A stretch of 64,000 bases of DNA from Limnobaculum parvum (GTDB lineage Bacteria > Pseudomonadota > Gammaproteobacteria > Enterobacterales > Enterobacteriaceae), in NCBI RefSeq assembly GCF_003096015.2, contig NZ_CP029185.2, positions 3,196,001 to 3,260,000 of the forward strand. The letters are read 5' to 3'. The translations under genes were made by a program, and so were the position numbers. Every line of letters begins with the position of its first letter. Within the stretch, counting starts at the first letter, position 1. The notes under the pieces were generated by a model. The model searched no databases and was not told where the DNA came from. It saw nothing but the letters and a program-made list of their open reading frames with translations. Below are positions 1 through 8,575 of the stretch, one piece after another.

Positions 1-214
1 CTTCTCCCCGCAGTTCTTCATTAATAGCAATGCATTTAATGATATTATCCGCAATACCACCGCAGGCGATAATTTGGCTATCACGCATGACGGTAATAAA
101 CTCTTCAACCGATGTATCAATATTCAAATCGTTCTTACGCAGAAACTTGGTGATCTCAGCTATCTTTTTATACTCTGAACGTTTTACACGACTGAATATT
201 GTTGAGTTATACAT
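1..214 (-). CDS. citC: [Citrate [pro-3S]-lyase] ligase, N-terminal part (runs off the window)
   Basis: Only the first 71 or so codons are present; the gene continues leftwards out of the window. CitC acetylates the prosthetic group of the citrate lyase acyl carrier protein and so switches on citrate lyase during anaerobic citrate fermentation. The visible residues match the E. coli CitC start closely: an IFSRVKRSE motif, then ACGGIADNIIKCIAI, which belongs to the GNAT-like N-terminal part that precedes the nucleotidyltransferase domain. The ATG at 212-214 is chosen because it gives MYNSTIFSRV, equivalent to the E. coli start. It is divergent from the dpiB-dpiA two-component genes, the usual arrangement of a DpiA-controlled citrate lyase operon (citCDEFXG), which presumably lies beyond the left edge. 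Confidence 0.9.
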   Translation of the reverse strand, partial: MYNSTIFSRVKRSEYKKIAEITKFLRKNDLNIDTSVEEFITVMRDSQIIACGGIADNIIKCIAINEELRGE

Positions 215-549
215 GTTCTATTCTCTATATAAGTATTTAGCTATAGCAATAAAGAAAAACACTGTGCTTACCTACAGTTTCATCAGAAATTAATAATTAA
301 AATAAAATGATGCGTGTAACATTATCGGGAATGTTATTTTAATAATAAAAAAATAAGCAAATTGGCTAATAAAATCATCGATAACATCATAGTAACTAGG
401 CTGAGGGAGTTAATTGATCTGCTTCACACTTAGCCGAATAAACATTAACATCTTAATGGTTTTTATTTTTTTTATTAATTAAATGCATTTTATAAATAAA
501 TTAATTATATTCACTCCTCACACTTCAAATAATAAAAAGTGAATGTTAA
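215..549. promoter_or_regulatory. AT-rich divergent control region between citC and dpiB
   Basis: A 335-base gene-free stretch, very rich in A and T, separates the divergent citC and dpiB starts. In the E. coli homologue this interval holds the promoters of both transcripts and the binding sites of the response regulator DpiA and of CRP. I infer the same here from position and composition. No individual operator could be assigned with confidence by eye, and no coding potential was seen. Confidence 0.5.
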
Positions 550-2178
550 ATGCGTATTAAAACGAAAAAGGAATATATTAAGGATATGTTAAAAAACATG
601 TCATTCCAATGGCGTGTATTCTTATTATTACTTGTCGCTTTTACGCTCCTGTTAGGCGCATTAAACAAATTCATGGAATATCAGTTGGATAATTATCTGA
701 CCGATAAAGTTAGTGAAATCGCCATGAACCAGGCCAAAATCATTGCATCAATGGATGATGTCATCGAAGGCGTAGAACAGAGAGATACTCAAAAACTTAA
801 AAAAATCGCCGACCGTCTTAGTATGGAATCCAACTTTAGCTATTTGGTTATTGGCGATGAAAACTCCATCCGCCTGTATCACCCCAATCCGGAAAAGATC
901 GGCTATACCATGCAGTGGAATAAACCCGGTGCGCTGGAACGAGGCGAAAGTTATATTATCAGCAGCGAAGGTTCGATGGGTCTGGCACTGAGGGCGAAGA
1001 CCCCTATATGGAATAAAAATAATCAGGTCATCGGTGTCATATCGCTAGGGTATCTCAACAGTAAAATTGATATGTGGCGCTCCAATCAAATCCTTCCCCT
1101 CACCAGTGCCCTTCTGTTCATTCTGTTTATTCTTATTCTTCTCTCTTGGCAATTCTCCACCCATATTAAAAAGCAGATGATGGGTATGGAACCCATGGAA
1201 ATTGCCAGAGTACAGCGCCAGCAAGATGCGCTGTTTGGTGCCGTTTTCGAAGGGCTTATCGCCGTAGATACAGAAGGCAAGATCACCGCTATCAATCAGA
1301 ATGCCCAAAAAATGTTAAAACTGGCCGGTGCGGTAAAATATCTGGTGGGGCATCAGGTTCAGGACTTAATTACCCCCTCTGACTACTTTCTTGAAACCAG
1401 CGGCACCAATCGTATTGATGATCTGCTTATCATTAATAGTTTAAAAATTATTGCTAACCGAGTGGGAATTTGGATTGACGGTGAGTTTCAAGGCTGGGTT
1501 ATCAGCTTTCGGCGGCATGATGAGATTAATACTCTCAGCGCCCAACTTAGCCAAATCCAACAATACGTTGAAAACCTGCGTACGCTACGCCACGAACATC
1601 TTAACTGGATCTCCACCATTGGCGGATTGCTGCAGCTAAAAGAGTATGACCGTGCGCTGGAGATGGTTAAATTCGAATCATCTAACCAACAGTCCCTCAT
1701 TGATAGTATTAGCCAAATGTTTCAAAACCGCCTGATCGCTGGCCTGTTGTTTGGTAAGTATCATCGGGCGAAAGAGCTCGGGTTGGAAATGCAGTTTGTT
1801 CCCGGCAGTACACTGAATGTCAACGCTAATCCACTCACGGACAATGAGTTAGCCAGCATTCTTGGAAACTTGTTGAATAATGCCTTCGAAGCCACATTAA
1901 AAAATCCTAATAGTAATAAACTGATTGAGTTTTTTATCTCCGATGAAGGCTCTGAACTGATTATTGAAGTTTCAGATAATGGCTGCGGCATTGATCCTGA
2001 TATTCGTGACACTATTTTTACGCGAGGCGTGACGTCTAAAAACAGCGGAGACCACGGCATAGGTCTCTATCTGGTCAAAACCTATGTTGACCAGTATAAC
2101 GGCACCATCACTATTGATGATAATGAACCTAGCGGCACTGTATTCTCTATTTTTATCCCCAAAGGGAAAGGAAGTTAA
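550..2178 (+). CDS. dpiB: Citrate-sensing histidine kinase DpiB (CitA)
   Basis: Membrane sensor kinase of the CitA/DcuS family, 542 residues. It senses extracellular citrate and controls citrate fermentation genes through DpiA. Domains in order: TM1 at about 22-38; periplasmic sensor about 45-180 with the ligand-loop motif SIRLYHPNPEKIGY (106-119); TM2 about 181-200; cytoplasmic PAS domain about 222-325; dimerisation helix with the phospho-acceptor in RHEHLN (His348 by alignment with the family); C-terminal ATPase with NLLNNAFEA and the glycine motifs DNGCGID and GDHGIGLYL. Length and motifs match E. coli DpiB, so it looks intact. The dpiA start follows four bases after its stop, so the two genes form an operon. 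Divergent from citC, which identifies the ligand as citrate rather than C4-dicarboxylates. Confidence 0.93.
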   Translation: MRIKTKKEYIKDMLKNMSFQWRVFLLLLVAFTLLLGALNKFMEYQLDNYLTDKVSEIAMNQAKIIASMDDVIEGVEQRDTQKLKKIADRLSMESNFSYLVIGDENSIRLYHPNPEKIGYTMQWNKPGALERGESYIISSEGSMGLALRAKTPIWNKNNQVIGVISLGYLNSKIDMWRSNQILPLTSALLFILFILILLSWQFSTHIKKQMMGMEPMEIARVQRQQDALFGAVFEGLIAVDTEGKITAINQNAQKMLKLAGAVKYLVGHQVQDLITPSDYFLETSGTNRIDDLLIINSLKIIANRVGIWIDGEFQGWVISFRRHDEINTLSAQLSQIQQYVENLRTLRHEHLNWISTIGGLLQLKEYDRALEMVKFESSNQQSLIDSISQMFQNRLIAGLLFGKYHRAKELGLEMQFVPGSTLNVNANPLTDNELASILGNLLNNAFEATLKNPNSNKLIEFFISDEGSELIIEVSDNGCGIDPDIRDTIFTRGVTSKNSGDHGIGLYLVKTYVDQYNGTITIDDNEPSGTVFSIFIPKGKGS

Positions 2179-2182
2179 TTAT

Positions 2183-2872
2183 ATGAAATACTTAAATATT
2201 CTAATTGTTGAGGATGAAACCCCGCTTGCTGAAATGCACGCCGAATTTATTAAGCGCCACAATAGCTGCCGCCAGGTTTGGCTTGCAGGCAACCTTGAGC
2301 AAGGGCGCATGATGATTAATAACTTCAAGCCCGACCTGATCATTCTGGATAACTACCTGCCGGATGGTCGTGGTATTGAATTATTGCAAGAACTCTCCGC
2401 TGAAAAATATCATGGTGAAGTCATCTTTATTACTGCCGCCAGCGATATTGATACCGTCTCGGAAGCCATTCGTTGTGGCGTTTTTGATTATCTACTTAAG
2501 CCAGTTTCTTACGATCGTCTGGAACAAACACTGGTTCGTCTTAGCCATCTGCATCGCGTTCAGAAACAAACGGAAGATGTCAGTCAGTGGCAGGTTGATG
2601 AAATGTTTAATACCTTCGCTCGCATTCAGGCGAAACCAACCATGCCCATCGGCATTGACGAAATCACACTAAAGATCGTTCAAGAAGCATTCAGCGATGT
2701 GCAAATCGGCTATACCGCTGAAGATATTGCTAAAAAATTGGGATTGAGTCGAACAACAGCACGACGCTATCTCGAATTTTGCTCTAAAGAGCACTTCTTG
2801 CAGGCTGAAATTATTTACGGAAAAGTAGGTCGGCCTCAGCGGATATATCGCTTAAACGCTCAGATAGAATAG
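2183..2872 (+). CDS. dpiA: Response regulator DpiA (CitB)
   Basis: Cytoplasmic response regulator of 229 residues, partner of the kinase encoded just upstream. The N-terminal receiver domain (about 5-120) has the acidic pair ED (10-11), the phospho-acceptor Asp56 in DLIILDNYLPDG, and a conserved Lys in LLKPVS. The C-terminal half carries a helix-turn-helix around residues 170-195 (AEDIAKKLGLSRTTARRYLE). The ATG at 2183 is chosen because it gives MKYLNILIVEDE, the usual start of the receiver fold, and is preceded by a GGAAG ribosome site; the frame stays open further upstream inside dpiB but that extension is not conserved. In the family it activates the citrate lyase operon and its own operon. 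Confidence 0.93.
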   Translation: MKYLNILIVEDETPLAEMHAEFIKRHNSCRQVWLAGNLEQGRMMINNFKPDLIILDNYLPDGRGIELLQELSAEKYHGEVIFITAASDIDTVSEAIRCGVFDYLLKPVSYDRLEQTLVRLSHLHRVQKQTEDVSQWQVDEMFNTFARIQAKPTMPIGIDEITLKIVQEAFSDVQIGYTAEDIAKKLGLSRTTARRYLEFCSKEHFLQAEIIYGKVGRPQRIYRLNAQIE

Positions 2873-3156
2873 TAATAACTAATTCATAAATAAAACATTA
2901 CTGCTGATACGACCGTAAAACCTCCATTACCGGTTTAAGATTAAAAAGTACGTTTTATCATGGTAAGATATAAGGAAATGTCGAACGAGGTTCCCCCGGA
3001 GCACTATTTACAGGTATAGTTGCTTGGTAAAAATTGAGGAAGTGGAATTCACTGGTAAGGTGAGTACAGAACTATCCGTAAAAGATGACTTGTCCACTAT
3101 TACTCTGTTCTCTGGGATTGCCCCTCTGTAATTTGTGACCATAAAAAGGAGTCAAT

Positions 3157-3567
3157 ATGACTTGGGAGTATGCACTGATTGCTGGCTTAGTTGTTGGTCT
3201 TATCATTGGCGCTTTAGTAATGCGTTTTGGTAACAGAAAACTACGTCAACAAACTGCATTACAGCAGGAGCTTAATAAGAATAAAGCAGAGCTGGAAGCT
3301 TACCGTCAGGAGTTGGTTAGCCACTTTTCCCACAGCGCAGAGCTGTTAGAAAAAATGGCCCAAGATTATCGCCAGTTCCAGAAGCATATGATTAAAAGTT
3401 CAACCGCGCTGCTACCTGATATGGCGACCAGCGATAACCCATTTAGCTATATCAACTATAAGCCTGTTTCTTCTGCTTCAGAACAAGAGCAACTGTCTGC
3501 TAATATCCCACCGAGGGATTACTCTGAAGGCGCTTCCGGATTATTCCGCCCGGAACGCAAAGACTAA
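3157..3567 (+). CDS. zapG: Cell division/envelope protein ZapG (YhcB)
   Basis: Inner-membrane protein of 136 residues with a single N-terminal membrane helix (about 5-22: YALIAGLVVGLIIGALVM) followed by a cytoplasmic coiled coil rich in Gln, Glu and Lys (about 28-85) and a low-complexity tail. This is the DUF1043/YhcB family, which in E. coli interacts with divisome and elongasome proteins and affects cell shape and envelope synthesis. The start is supported by an AAAAAGGAG ribosome site. It precedes degQ and degS as in E. coli. The zapE gene that normally lies divergently upstream is not here; the citrate locus occupies that side instead. Confidence 0.93.
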   Translation: MTWEYALIAGLVVGLIIGALVMRFGNRKLRQQTALQQELNKNKAELEAYRQELVSHFSHSAELLEKMAQDYRQFQKHMIKSSTALLPDMATSDNPFSYINYKPVSSASEQEQLSANIPPRDYSEGASGLFRPERKD

Positions 3568-3574
3568 ATCTCAG

Positions 3575-3607
3575 ATGACGCTATCAACCCCCGATAGCGT
3601 CATTTTC
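3575..3607 (+). terminator. Rho-independent terminator after zapG
   Basis: Perfect 11-bp stem ATGACGCTATC / GATAGCGTCAT (3575-3585 with 3593-3603), 7-base loop, followed by a short T tract. It lies just after the zapG stop and separates zapG from degQ. Confidence 0.85.
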
Positions 3608-3727
3608 TTCTGCTACAATTAATTACCTTTCTTTACTTTATCCGTTTTATCTGCGCCCCGGCTGTATTTGAAGCGTATCACATTTGCTGATATGGCAAAT
3701 CTCAACCCTTGCTGGCGCTTGAATCAT

Positions 3728-3765
3728 GAACTTTTTGACACTATTTACAGTCATAGCATTAGCTA
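3728..3765 (+). promoter_or_regulatory. Candidate degQ promoter(s): perfect TTGACA and a sigma-E-like GAACTT
   Basis: About 100 bases before degQ there is a consensus -35 hexamer TTGACA (3736-3741) with only a weak -10 (TAGCTA region) at a suitable distance. Overlapping it, GAACTT (3728-3733) is followed 16-17 bases later by GTCATA, which resembles the sigma-E (RpoE) promoter pattern GAACTT-N16-TCtgA. Either reading is an inference from sequence pattern only. Confidence 0.35.
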
Positions 3766-3827
3766 CATTATTTAGTTTTTTGTAATAGTTTAAACATGTA
3801 ACCTGTTGGTATTGAGAGTATTCATCC

Positions 3828-5201
3828 ATGAAAAAAACCACTTTATTATTAAGCGCCCTGACAGTCAGTTTAGGATTAACTTTTTCCTCAGTACCGGCTG
3901 CCAATGCGGCTCTGCCAACCACCGTAGCCGGAGAGCAAGTCCCTAGTCTAGCGCCAATGCTGGATAAAGTTCTCCCTGCTGTTGTCAGCGTATATGTTGA
4001 AGGTACACAAGTTCAGCGCCAGCAGATCCCTGAAGAGTTCAAATTCTTCTTTGGTCCAAACATGCCGTCTGAACAACAAAACTCTCGTCCATTCGAAGGA
4101 TTGGGTTCTGGTGTCATCATCAATACAGAGAAAGGTTATGTGGTTACCAATAACCACGTTATCAACAATGCAGACAAAATTCGCGTTCAGTTGAACAATG
4201 GTAAAGAGTATCAGGCAAAACTGATTGGACGTGATGAACAATCTGATATCGCACTGTTACAGTTAACCGATTCTAATCCAAAAGATCTGACCGCTATCAA
4301 GATGTCTGATTCTGATAGCCTACGTGTCGGTGATTTTGCCGTTGCGGTCGGTAACCCATTTGGTCTGGGTCAGACCGCTACATCCGGTATTATTTCTGCT
4401 TTGGGCCGTAGTGGTCTGAACTTGGAAGGTCTGGAAAACTTTATCCAGACGGATGCATCAATTAACCGCGGTAACTCCGGCGGTGCGCTGGTTAACCTTA
4501 ACGGTGAACTGATCGGTATTAATACCGCGATCCTCGCCCCTAGCGGCGGTAACGTGGGGATCGGTTTTGCTATTCCGAGTAGTATGGTGCAAAACCTGAC
4601 CGACCAGTTAATTAAGTACGGTGAAGTGAAACGCGGCATGTTGGGTATTAAAGGCAGTGAAATGACCGCCGAAATGGCTAAAGCATTTAAGGTGGATGCT
4701 CAACGCGGTGCATTTGTGAGCGAAGTTCTACCTAAATCGGCTGCGGCACAGGCTGGTATAAAATCCGGTGACGTGATTGTTTCGCTGGATGGTAAAGCCA
4801 TCAGCAGCTTTGCTGAACTGAGGGCTAAAGTTGCCACCGCTGGCGCCGGTAAGAAAGTGAAAATGGGTCTGCTACGTGAAGGTAAGCCAATGGAAGTCAG
4901 CGTTGAGCTGCAAAACAGCGATCAGTCAACCATCAGCGCAGAATCACTCTCCCCAGCCCTACAGGGAGCTAGCTTCAACAATGGTGAAATTAAAGGCACC
5001 AAAGGCGTCATGATTAAAGACGTAGAAAAAGGCTCTCCGGCAGCACAAAGTGGCTTAAAAGCGGGCGACATGATCATCGGGATCAACAGCGACCGTACCA
5101 CCAATATTGGCGAGTTGCGCAAAATACTGGACAGCAAGCCAAATGTGCTAGCACTCAATATTTTACGCGGTGATGACAATATCTATCTAATCTTACGTTA
5201 A
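3828..5201 (+). CDS. degQ: Periplasmic serine endoprotease DegQ
   Basis: HtrA-family protease/chaperone of 457 residues that degrades or shields misfolded envelope proteins. A signal peptide ends near AANA (residue 27). The trypsin-like domain follows with the catalytic triad His110 (TNNHV), Asp140 (SDIAL) and Ser217 (RGNSGGA). Two PDZ domains follow (about 258-350 and 365-455), for substrate binding and oligomer assembly. Length and sequence match E. coli DegQ (455) rather than DegP, which has a longer LA loop. Intact. It lies directly upstream of degS, the standard degQ-degS tandem, with an 89-base gap holding a hairpin. Confidence 0.96.
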   Translation: MKKTTLLLSALTVSLGLTFSSVPAANAALPTTVAGEQVPSLAPMLDKVLPAVVSVYVEGTQVQRQQIPEEFKFFFGPNMPSEQQNSRPFEGLGSGVIINTEKGYVVTNNHVINNADKIRVQLNNGKEYQAKLIGRDEQSDIALLQLTDSNPKDLTAIKMSDSDSLRVGDFAVAVGNPFGLGQTATSGIISALGRSGLNLEGLENFIQTDASINRGNSGGALVNLNGELIGINTAILAPSGGNVGIGFAIPSSMVQNLTDQLIKYGEVKRGMLGIKGSEMTAEMAKAFKVDAQRGAFVSEVLPKSAAAQAGIKSGDVIVSLDGKAISSFAELRAKVATAGAGKKVKMGLLREGKPMEVSVELQNSDQSTISAESLSPALQGASFNNGEIKGTKGVMIKDVEKGSPAAQSGLKAGDMIIGINSDRTTNIGELRKILDSKPNVLALNILRGDDNIYLILR

Positions 5202-5215
5202 TCCCGATCGTAAAA

Positions 5216-5242
5216 ACGGATACGGCACTATGCCGTATCCGT
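5216..5242. terminator. Perfect 12-bp hairpin between degQ and degS, T tract on the antisense side
   Basis: ACGGATACGGCA pairs perfectly with TGCCGTATCCGT (5216-5227 with 5231-5242) around a 3-base loop. On the plus strand, the direction of degQ transcription, no T tract follows. On the minus strand the stem is followed by TTTTTA, so by shape it is an intrinsic terminator for antisense transcripts. It may still attenuate degQ read-through or protect the degQ mRNA 3' end. Confidence 0.55.
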
Positions 5243-5290
5243 CCAAGTCATGGTATTCTTCCTTAACCTTTACTATTTTTGACGATATGC

Positions 5291-6364
5291 ATGCTTGCCA
5301 AACTGTTACGTTCAATAATTATTGGCTTAATTATTGCTGCTGCTTTACTGCTGATATTCCCCTCACTGCGAGATGCATCGGGGTTGTTCAACAATTCCCT
5401 AAATTTACCGCTTAGTGAGTCACCAGTAAGCTATAACAATGCAGTCAGACGAGCGGCTCCGGCGGTGGTTAACGTCTATAATCGTAGTGCCCTTAGTTCT
5501 TCTAGCCAGAATACATTGGGGATTAACACCCTAGGTTCCGGCGTTATTATGAATCAGAAAGGTTATATTCTTACCAATAAACACGTTATCGTGAACGCTG
5601 ACCAAATCATTATTACATTACAAAATGGTCAGGTTTATGAAGCAATTCTGGTTGGTGCCGATACCTTAACCGATTTGGCAGTTCTCAAAATCAAAGAGGA
5701 CAACCTGCCAGTCATTCCAATTAATTCAAAACGCTCTCCTCACGTTGGCGACGTGGTTCTAGCAATTGGTAACCCTTATAACCTTGGGCAGACTGTGACT
5801 CAGGGCATTATCAGTGCTACTGGACGAACCAGCCTGAGTCCTTACGGTCGACAAAATCTACTGCAAACTGATGCCTCGATTAACCACGGCAACTCTGGTG
5901 GCGCATTAATTAATTCGCTGGGTGAGTTAGTGGGTATCAATACCCTGTCATTAGACAAGCGTACCGATGGTGATACTCCTGAAGGTATTGGCTTCGCTAT
6001 TCCTACCGAACTTGCCACTAAAATCATGAATAAGCTGATTCGGGACGGGCGAGTGATTCGTGGCTTTATCGGTATCGAAGGCCGTGAGTTCAGCCAGATG
6101 CAAAATCAGGGAAGCCCATTTGATCGGCTGCAAGGAATACTGGTACGTTCCGTAACCCCTGGTGGCCCGGCTGAGGAAGCGGGACTGTTAGTCGGTGATA
6201 TTCTGGTCAACGTCAACAATAAACCAGCAACGTCTGCCATTGAAGTAATGGATGAAGTATCAGAGATCCGCCCGGGCACTAACATCCCAGTAATTGTATT
6301 ACGCCAAGGCCAGCGCCTGACCTTCACGCTAAAAATCTCCGAATACCCGGCGCAAAACAACTAA
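5291..6364 (+). CDS. degS: Inner-membrane serine protease DegS (sigma-E stress sensor)
   Basis: HtrA-family site-1 protease, 357 residues from the chosen start, anchored by one N-terminal helix (about 5-24) with the protease in the periplasm. When its PDZ domain binds exposed outer-membrane porin C-termini, it cuts the anti-sigma factor RseA and starts the sigma-E response. Catalytic triad: His98 (TNKHV), Asp128 (LTDLAV), Ser202 (HGNSGGA). A single PDZ domain occupies about 260-350, as expected for DegS rather than DegQ. The ATG at 5291 gives MLAKLLRSI, matching E. coli MFVKLLRSV; the frame is open three codons further to a TTG, which is less likely. The ribosome site is weak. Confidence 0.95.
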   Translation: MLAKLLRSIIIGLIIAAALLLIFPSLRDASGLFNNSLNLPLSESPVSYNNAVRRAAPAVVNVYNRSALSSSSQNTLGINTLGSGVIMNQKGYILTNKHVIVNADQIIITLQNGQVYEAILVGADTLTDLAVLKIKEDNLPVIPINSKRSPHVGDVVLAIGNPYNLGQTVTQGIISATGRTSLSPYGRQNLLQTDASINHGNSGGALINSLGELVGINTLSLDKRTDGDTPEGIGFAIPTELATKIMNKLIRDGRVIRGFIGIEGREFSQMQNQGSPFDRLQGILVRSVTPGGPAEEAGLLVGDILVNVNNKPATSAIEVMDEVSEIRPGTNIPVIVLRQGQRLTFTLKISEYPAQNN

Positions 6365-6390
6365 CTCATTCCGCACGTTTAAGTAAAAAC

Positions 6391-6426
6391 AGAAAGGGCG
6401 CAGAAAATAAAATCTGCGCCCTTTCT
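6391..6426. terminator. Bidirectional terminator between degS and murA
   Basis: Perfect 14-bp stem AGAAAGGGCGCAGA / TCTGCGCCCTTTCT with an 8-base A-rich loop, flanked by A-rich sequence on the left and T-rich on the right. It lies between convergent degS (plus) and murA (minus) and can serve both. Confidence 0.88.
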
Positions 6427-6455
6427 ACTTTTCAATTAAATAACCAATTTAACCG

Positions 6456-7721
6456 TTATTCATCTTTTTCTTTAAAACGCTGAATATTAGCACCCAGTGC
6501 ATTCAGCTTTTCTTCAATACGTTCATACCCACGATCGATATGATAAATGCGGTCAACAACCGTAACACCTTCCGCAATACAGCCCGCCAACACTAAGCTT
6601 GCCGATGCGCGTAAATCGGTCGCCATCACCTGAGCAGCAGACAGTTTATCAACGCTGTGACAGATAACCGTATTGCCTTCGATTTCAGCATGAGCCCCCA
6701 TACGGATCAGCTCAGGAATATGCATAAAACGGTTTTCAAAAATGGTTTCGGTAATAACACCCGTTCCTTCCGCGACCAAATTCAACAAAGAAAACTGTGC
6801 CTGCATGTCGGTCGGGAAACCCGGGTGTGGTGCGGTACGAATATTCACGCTGTGTGGACGCTTACCTTTCATATCCAAGCTGATCCAATCGCTACCGGTT
6901 TCTATTTCAGCACCGGCTTCGCGTAATTTGGCTAATACCGCATCCAGCATATCTGGACGTGTATTACGGCAAATCACTTTACCACCAGAAATCGCAGCAG
7001 CAACTAGGAAAGTTCCGGTTTCAATACGATCAGGCAGTACGCGATAAACACCGCCACCTAAACGCTCAACACCTTCAATGGTGATATGATCGGTTCCCGC
7101 TCCGGTGATTTTCGCACCTAATGTATTCAAGAACTCTGCCGTATCAACAATTTCGGGCTCACGCGCCGCATTCTCGATAACAGTAGTCCCTTCCGCCAGC
7201 GTTGCTGCACTCATGATGGTTACCGTTGCACCTACGCTCACTTTATCCATCACAATATGAGCCGCTTTCAGACGACCATTAACCGATGCTTTAACATATC
7301 CTTCTTCCAGCTTAATCTCTGCGCCCAGTTGTTCTAGGCCAGAAATATGCAAGTCAACCGGACGAGCACCGATAGCACATCCACCCGGCAGGGATACCTG
7401 ACCATAACCAAAACGAGCAACCAATGGCCCCAGAGCCCAAATAGAAGCACGCATGGTTTTTACCAAATCGTAAGGCGCACACAACTCAGTTACATTGCTG
7501 GCATCAACAAAAATCGAACCATTACGCTCAATTTTTACCCCCAGTTGGCCCAGCAACTTAAGCGTGGTATCAATATCTTTCAACTTTGGTACATTCTGTA
7601 GCTCTACCGGCTCTTCCGCCAACAGTGCTGCAAAAAGAATGGGTAGCGCTGCATTTTTAGCGCCAGAAATCGTCACTTCACCACTTAGTCGGGTGGGACC
7701 CTGTACTCGAAACTTGTCCAT
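6456..7721 (-). CDS. murA: UDP-N-acetylglucosamine 1-carboxyvinyltransferase MurA
   Basis: Cytoplasmic enzyme of 421 residues that transfers enolpyruvate from PEP to UDP-GlcNAc, the first committed step of peptidoglycan synthesis and the target of fosfomycin. The EPSP-synthase-like fold is evident from end to end: Lys22 in ISGAKNAAL and the catalytic Cys115 in the flexible loop LPGGCAIGARPVD. Having Cys rather than Asp at 115 predicts the ordinary fosfomycin-sensitive form of the active site. Length matches E. coli (419). It lies downstream of ibaG on the same strand, as in other enterics. Confidence 0.97.
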   Translation of the reverse strand: MDKFRVQGPTRLSGEVTISGAKNAALPILFAALLAEEPVELQNVPKLKDIDTTLKLLGQLGVKIERNGSIFVDASNVTELCAPYDLVKTMRASIWALGPLVARFGYGQVSLPGGCAIGARPVDLHISGLEQLGAEIKLEEGYVKASVNGRLKAAHIVMDKVSVGATVTIMSAATLAEGTTVIENAAREPEIVDTAEFLNTLGAKITGAGTDHITIEGVERLGGGVYRVLPDRIETGTFLVAAAISGGKVICRNTRPDMLDAVLAKLREAGAEIETGSDWISLDMKGKRPHSVNIRTAPHPGFPTDMQAQFSLLNLVAEGTGVITETIFENRFMHIPELIRMGAHAEIEGNTVICHSVDKLSAAQVMATDLRASASLVLAGCIAEGVTVVDRIYHIDRGYERIEEKLNALGANIQRFKEKDE

Positions 7722-7844
7722 AATCGCTCTCTCTAATACAACAACATTTAAAAGGTCAGATGCTGATTTAATATTTCTTGTTATGCGTTGTTATTTAATC
7801 AGCACAGATAAAATCACTAGCAGCCTGTAGGGTTATTGACCCCA

Positions 7845-8099
7845 TTACAAACCACTCAGTTTACGGTCACGATCCCATTCTGTCGGGGTATAAACCTTAA
7901 TCGACAGTGCATGGATACGGTTATCAGAAATATATTCCATCAGAGGCGCATAAACGGCCTGCTGCTGTTTAACTCGACTCATACCGTCAAACATATCACC
8001 AATCGCAATCACCTGAAAATGGCTACCGTCACCGGTGACGCGAACATCTTGCAGATTTAATGCATCGAGCAAAATTTGTCTTATTTCGTTAGTATCCAT
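7845..8099 (-). CDS. ibaG: BolA-family protein IbaG
   Basis: Small BolA/IbaG protein, 84 residues from the chosen ATG, the same length as E. coli IbaG. Conserved core DGSHFQVIAIGDMFDGMSRV followed by Q, and the C-terminal segment containing NRIHALSIKVYTP and EWDRDRK. BolA proteins bind [2Fe-2S] clusters together with monothiol glutaredoxins; IbaG is linked to acid response and iron-sulfur transfer. The ATG at 8097-8099 gives MDTNEIRQIL, equivalent to E. coli MENNEIQSVL; an extra ATG sits directly upstream (8102) and a GTG at 8108. It precedes murA, but a strong terminator separates it from the mla operon above. Confidence 0.92.
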   Translation of the reverse strand: MDTNEIRQILLDALNLQDVRVTGDGSHFQVIAIGDMFDGMSRVKQQQAVYAPLMEYISDNRIHALSIKVYTPTEWDRDRKLSGL

Positions 8100-8184
8100 C
8101 ATCTTCACTATATTAATCAGAAAGGTTCTGTTTTTTAGAATAAAAAAAACAGCTCAAATTAGCACATCCGCTCAGATTCGTTAT

Positions 8185-8223
8185 AAAAACATCGCGGAGA
8201 TATAGATAACTATATCTCCGCGA
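8185..8223 (-). terminator. Terminator of the mlaFEDCB operon
   Basis: Perfect 14-bp stem TCGCGGAGATATAG / CTATATCTCCGCGA (8192-8205 with 8210-8223) around a 4-base loop. Read on the minus strand it is followed by TGTTTTTATA. It lies just past the mlaB stop and should end mla transcripts before ibaG. Confidence 0.9.
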
Positions 8224-8254
8224 CTCATTTCAAATCAGCCTGATGAACATACTA

Positions 8255-8575
8255 TCACACCATAGTTGATGTACTCACGAGGTAAGGCTGAATAATTTGT
8301 TGCAGATTATACAGAGACGCTAACATTTGCAGCTTCTCCGTCATTCCCACCAGTTTTAACGGCTGCTTGCGTACTTCACCCTCATCAAGCAGATGAACCA
8401 GCACAGCTAATCCTGCGGAATCCACCCGGGATAGGCCAGATACGTCAATCGTTGTGATATCAGCACTGATAACCTGCTGCCTCACTTTCCAGAACGGCAG
8501 TAATGTTTCGCGATCTAAATCACCGCTTAACATTATTACGCCATTTTCAGCCTGCCAGTTCAGAGCGTTCTGCAT
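8255..8575 (-). CDS. mlaB: Phospholipid transport STAS-domain subunit MlaB
   Basis: Cytoplasmic STAS-domain protein of 106 residues that binds MlaF and stabilises the MlaFEDB ABC transporter. The STAS signature is visible as TIDVSGLSRVDSAGLAVLVHLL (about 42-63), with the conserved D-S-A-G turn. Last gene of the minus-strand mlaFEDCB operon. Its ATG overlaps the mlaC stop by one base, consistent with translational coupling. Confidence 0.93.
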   Translation of the reverse strand: MQNALNWQAENGVIMLSGDLDRETLLPFWKVRQQVISADITTIDVSGLSRVDSAGLAVLVHLLDEGEVRKQPLKLVGMTEKLQMLASLYNLQQIIQPYLVSTSTMV

